Origin: Chloroflexota bacterium
GTDB lineage: Bacteria > Chloroflexota > Dehalococcoidia > Dehalococcoidales > WRFJ01
NCBI GenBank assembly: GCA_009778865.1
Contig: WRFJ01000045.1
Location: forward strand, 1 to 6,964
Direction of reading: 5' to 3'
Length of the DNA stretch: 6,964 nt
The notes beneath the pieces were generated by a model that was not told the DNA's origin, ran no database searches, and saw nothing but the letters and a program-made list of their open reading frames with translations. Of this stretch, positions 5,066-6,964 are shown in pieces. Made by a program: the position numbers and the translations under genes. Each line of letters starts with the position of its first letter. Within the stretch, counting starts at the first letter, position 1.

Positions 5066-5552
5066 TTTTTGTTAAACACAGAATGACATGCGTAATTTTT
5101 TATCTAGAAGTTTATATATGCCAAAGCACTATCCAGTTCATTCGTATTTACCTGCAATACAGAAGCACTACCCTTATCGATGAAGTCTTTGTTTTAGGGA
5201 GTGTATAGCGCCATCTATCATTTTTTAAATGTAAAAACCGCTTATTTAGATTATTATTGTTTACCTAAAAACCGTAGAAACACCATTATATGGCTGTCAT
5301 CACTGTTGCCAGAAAAATGCGTAATATTGTCTTTACTATTCTGCCTGAGAACAAGTTTGACGACTAGTATTACTCAAAACACAAATAAATTGTTTCATAT
5401 TAAAGAGAGGTTTTTTATCTCATGTTTGGCCGTTAATTCGTTTATTTACATAAACTGATGTTTTTGGCGTACGCATTGTGCTATTGTTTAATCGTTAAAA
5501 TTTTTCTTTTTGACCACCTGGCATTTGATAGCTGGTCTAATTAAGCATAGTC
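5066..5552. other. Non-coding stretch without a convincing gene
   Basis: Nearly 500 bp upstream of the palindrome and promoter of the CPBP gene. Every frame is short, stop-rich or lacks a ribosome site at a start. On the minus strand two short fragments look more protein-like than their surroundings: 23 codons ending at a TAG near 5115 (containing KGSASVLQVNTNELDSALAY) and about 39 codons between 5252 and 5375 (containing HFSGNSDDSHIMVFLRFLGK). They are in different frames and each is closed by stops, so they may be remains of a decayed gene or chance. No tRNA, repeat array or clear hairpin was found. Confidence 0.5.
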
Positions 5553-5566
5553 TGTGATGCATCACA
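5553..5566. promoter_or_regulatory. Perfect 14-bp palindrome TGTGATGCATCACA, probable regulator site
   Basis: The site has half-sites TGTGA and TCACA separated by TGCA. The overall geometry (5 + 4 + 5) equals that of FNR-type boxes (TTGAT-N4-ATCAA), while the half-site letters are those of CRP (TGTGA-N6-TCACA). It ends 11 bp before the -35 of the CPBP gene promoter, a position from which a CRP/FNR-family protein or another dimeric regulator could act. No gene for such a protein is in the window. Confidence 0.45.
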
Positions 5567-5577
5567 ATAAAATAGTC

Positions 5578-5606
5578 TTGAATATGCCCTTTTTGATTGC
5601 TAAAAT
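5578..5606 (+). promoter_or_regulatory. Promoter of the CPBP protease gene
   Basis: TTGAAT (5578-5583), a 17-bp spacer and TAAAAT (5601-5606) preceded by TGC, an extended -10. The start of transcription would be near 5613, leaving a leader of about 52 nt before the ATG at 5665. Confidence 0.65.
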
Positions 5607-5664
5607 ACATTATGATTATGTTGCTTAATAGATATCTGATTTTCCTAAAATGGGATAAACGATT

Positions 5665-6702
5665 ATGATTAGAAACTTCTTTCATAAATTACCTATTTTA
5701 TCTTCTCTGCTACTGGTTTTTATAGCCGTAGGGTTGTTAATACTTTATCAAAAGATTCTTATTAATGATAATACAAGTTACTCATCAGGAGTAATAATAT
5801 TAGCCTATGCTGCACCCATTGTTTTTGTAGTGGCCATGGCTTTTATTCTTAAACTGCAAGGGAGCATAGCTCTTAAAAAGCATGGGTTTTTAAAAGGCAT
5901 TTTTCTCTTTGGTTTGCCCTTAATTGGCTTTAGCATCGTCAGTTTTTTGGCTACATTAACGATTACCGAAGGTCACGAAAACGTTAGCCCAACTCTGATG
6001 ATGCTTATATTTTTTACTTCTCATATGCTACTAATAGGTGTTCTTGAAGAGTTTCTTTTCCGCGGTATTATCTTGAACAATATGCTGCGGAGATGGGGAG
6101 AGAATAAAAAAGGCATTATAATGGCGGTCATTTGGTCCTCTCTTCTTTTCGGCTGTGCCCATCTAGCCAATTTGATCAATAACCCCGATATACTTATTGG
6201 AACTATCTCACAACTCATTTACACCTTTTGTATTGGCGTCTTTTTGGCCGCTATCTATATAAGATTTAAAAATATTTGGCCGGCAGTCATACTACACGCT
6301 TTCTTTAATTGGATGGCTTTGATATGGACATTGTCATATCCAACAATAATTGCTACCGAAGGTGTAGATATTGAAATCGGTATTTTACTCGGACGCATAT
6401 TACTGATGGCGCCTTTTGCCATCATCGGCTTTGTTTATTTAATAAAAGTATGGCAGCCCAAAAATACTGGTACGTCATATTACTCGGTGCGTATTTGCCA
6501 TAATTGCCAAACCAGAGTAAAAGAACATGATGATTTTTGCTTTAACTGCGGCATACGCTTGCAAGATATGCTTAGCTGTCCGTCATGCGCTAAAAAATCG
6601 GAAATAGAGGCTGTCTTTTGCCGTTATTGCGGTTCCGAATTAAACAAAGATCCATATATATCTACAGAGCTTTTAAGCGAACATAGTGTCAGCCAAGAAT
6701 AA
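5665..6702 (+). CDS. CPBP (Abi/CAAX-type) intramembrane metalloprotease with C-terminal double zinc ribbon
   Basis: The 345-residue protein has about eight hydrophobic segments (11-28, 42-63, 76-98, 108-127, 148-167, 178-198, 204-222, 238-260). All three CPBP motifs are present: EEFLFR (E128, E129, R133), F162-GCA-H166 and H211-AFF-N215, the glutamate/histidine set of this glutamic/metallo-type membrane protease family, which includes CAAX-processing enzymes and bacteriocin self-immunity proteins. After residue 270 comes a cytosolic tail with four CxxC pairs: C278/C281, C292/C295, C305/C308 and C319/C322, each pair 10 residues apart from the next, i.e. two zinc ribbons in tandem (DZR-like). 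Typical CPBP proteins are about 200-300 residues and lack this tail. The ATG has only a weak GGGAT site upstream. It is a monocistronic gene with its own promoter. The substrate is unknown. Confidence 0.93.
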   Translation: MIRNFFHKLPILSSLLLVFIAVGLLILYQKILINDNTSYSSGVIILAYAAPIVFVVAMAFILKLQGSIALKKHGFLKGIFLFGLPLIGFSIVSFLATLTITEGHENVSPTLMMLIFFTSHMLLIGVLEEFLFRGIILNNMLRRWGENKKGIIMAVIWSSLLFGCAHLANLINNPDILIGTISQLIYTFCIGVFLAAIYIRFKNIWPAVILHAFFNWMALIWTLSYPTIIATEGVDIEIGILLGRILLMAPFAIIGFVYLIKVWQPKNTGTSYYSVRICHNCQTRVKEHDDFCFNCGIRLQDMLSCPSCAKKSEIEAVFCRYCGSELNKDPYISTELLSEHSVSQE

Positions 6703-6709
6703 AAATCTC

Positions 6710-6730
6710 ACATTCCTATAAATGTATTTT
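6710..6730 (+). terminator. Possible weak terminator between convergent genes
   Basis: ACATT (6710-6714) and AATGT (6721-6725) pair around CCTATA and are followed by ATTTT. Only 5 bp and A/T-rich, but it sits 8 nt after the CPBP stop and before the converging ABC gene, where a terminator is expected. Confidence 0.25.
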
Positions 6731-6749
6731 GCCTCATTGAAATAAGAAT

Positions 6750-6964
6750 TTAATCTATAGTTTCAAATTGGCTGTTGTATAACTCGGCATAAAAACCATT
6801 TTGGCCTAAGAGTTGTTCATGATTTCCGCTTTCTACGATATCGCCGTCTTTCATAACCAAAATTAGGTCAGCATTTTTAATAGTTGACAGACGGTGGGCA
6901 ATGACAAAAGAAGTGCGTCCGCACGTAAGTTTATCCATAGCTTCTTGGATAAGCACTTCAGTAC
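6750..6964 (-). CDS. ABC exporter (fused permease/ATPase, MdlB/LmrA-like), C-terminal fragment
   Basis: Only the last 71 codons are in the window; the frame stays open to the right edge (reading TEVLIQEAMDKL from 6962 on), so the gene continues beyond it. IAHRLSTI contains the switch-loop His of the nucleotide-binding domain, followed by the usual NADLILVMKDGDIVESGNH stretch and the ending GFYAELYNSQF, typical of exporters with an N-terminal six-helix domain and a C-terminal ATPase (YheH/YfiC, LmrA and heterodimeric BmrCD types). Walker A and B and the signature lie outside. Such proteins export drugs, lipids or peptides and work as dimers, often with a second gene upstream. The TAA is at 6752-6750 and the gene converges on the CPBP protease with a 47-bp gap. 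Confidence 0.9.
   Translation of the reverse strand, partial: TEVLIQEAMDKLTCGRTSFVIAHRLSTIKNADLILVMKDGDIVESGNHEQLLGQNGFYAELYNSQFETID

Noticed and set aside
5083..5208. 41-codon plus-strand frame starting at ATG
   Set aside because: No ribosome binding site, no leader-peptide features, and it lies opposite the possible decayed fragment.
5402..5422. Hairpin AGAGA...TCTC near 5405-5421 as a terminator
   Set aside because: The stem is four to five pairs with the T run in the loop and not after it, and no gene ends nearby.
5201..5458. 85-codon plus-strand reading frame starting at GTG
   Set aside because: The only purine-rich site (GGGAG) directly abuts the GTG, leaving no spacing; the composition is unlike neighbouring genes, and no promoter precedes it.
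5511..5536. GACCA...TGGTC inverted repeat upstream of the CPBP gene
   Set aside because: The stem is five pairs with a 16-nt loop; this is expected by chance.
5488..5685. 65-codon minus-strand frame overlapping the start of the CPBP gene
   Set aside because: It covers the promoter and palindrome of the CPBP gene, and its protein is rich in basic and aromatic residues without a pattern.

Overview
The window is AT-rich bacterial DNA with Bacillota-like signals: canonical sigma-A promoters (one TTGACA-N17-TATACT), purine-rich Shine-Dalgarno sites, occasional GTG/TTG starts, an XRE regulator paired with a small membrane protein, and multidrug-type ABC transporters. A 5' gene fragment that resembles a reductive-dehalogenase membrane anchor hints at an anaerobe. 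I cannot name the species.

Layout. (1) 1-122, minus: start of a small membrane protein resembling RdhB anchors. It is cut by the window edge and has a promoter whose -35 is made by the end of the neighbouring insertion sequence. (2) 182 to about 1091, minus: an IS3-family element with an intact DDE transposase (orfB), but only the last 38 codons of orfA, so it looks 5'-truncated. (3) 1130-1582, plus: an unrecognised 150-residue protein whose start lies just beyond the IS remnant. (4) 1650-1726, plus: tRNA-Glu(CTC) with its own promoter, then a strong symmetric hairpin at 1848-1875. (5) 4220 to 1899, minus: a probable three-gene operon of an exported membrane-anchored protein, an ABC ATPase with DUF4162-like tail, and an ABC-2 permease. 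(6) 4983 to 4309, minus: a two-gene unit of an XRE repressor and a four-helix membrane protein, behind a strong promoter with a tandem operator-like repeat. (7) 5066-5664: a long non-coding stretch ending in a good promoter and a perfect 14-bp palindrome. (8) 5665-6702, plus: a CPBP (Abi/CAAX) intramembrane protease fused to two C-terminal zinc ribbons. (9) 6750-6964, minus: the C-terminal end of an ABC exporter that converges on it.

Function. The centre is dominated by membrane proteins: an ABC-2 transporter with an exported companion, a repressor/membrane-protein pair, and a CPBP protease. Such combinations are common in envelope-stress, peptide-export and self-immunity loci, but I found no bacteriocin precursor or modification gene here, so a shared role is only an inference. 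The most interesting items are the IS-made hybrid promoter, the RdhB-like fragment, the CPBP-zinc-ribbon fusion with its palindromic upstream site, and the tandem operator of the XRE pair.
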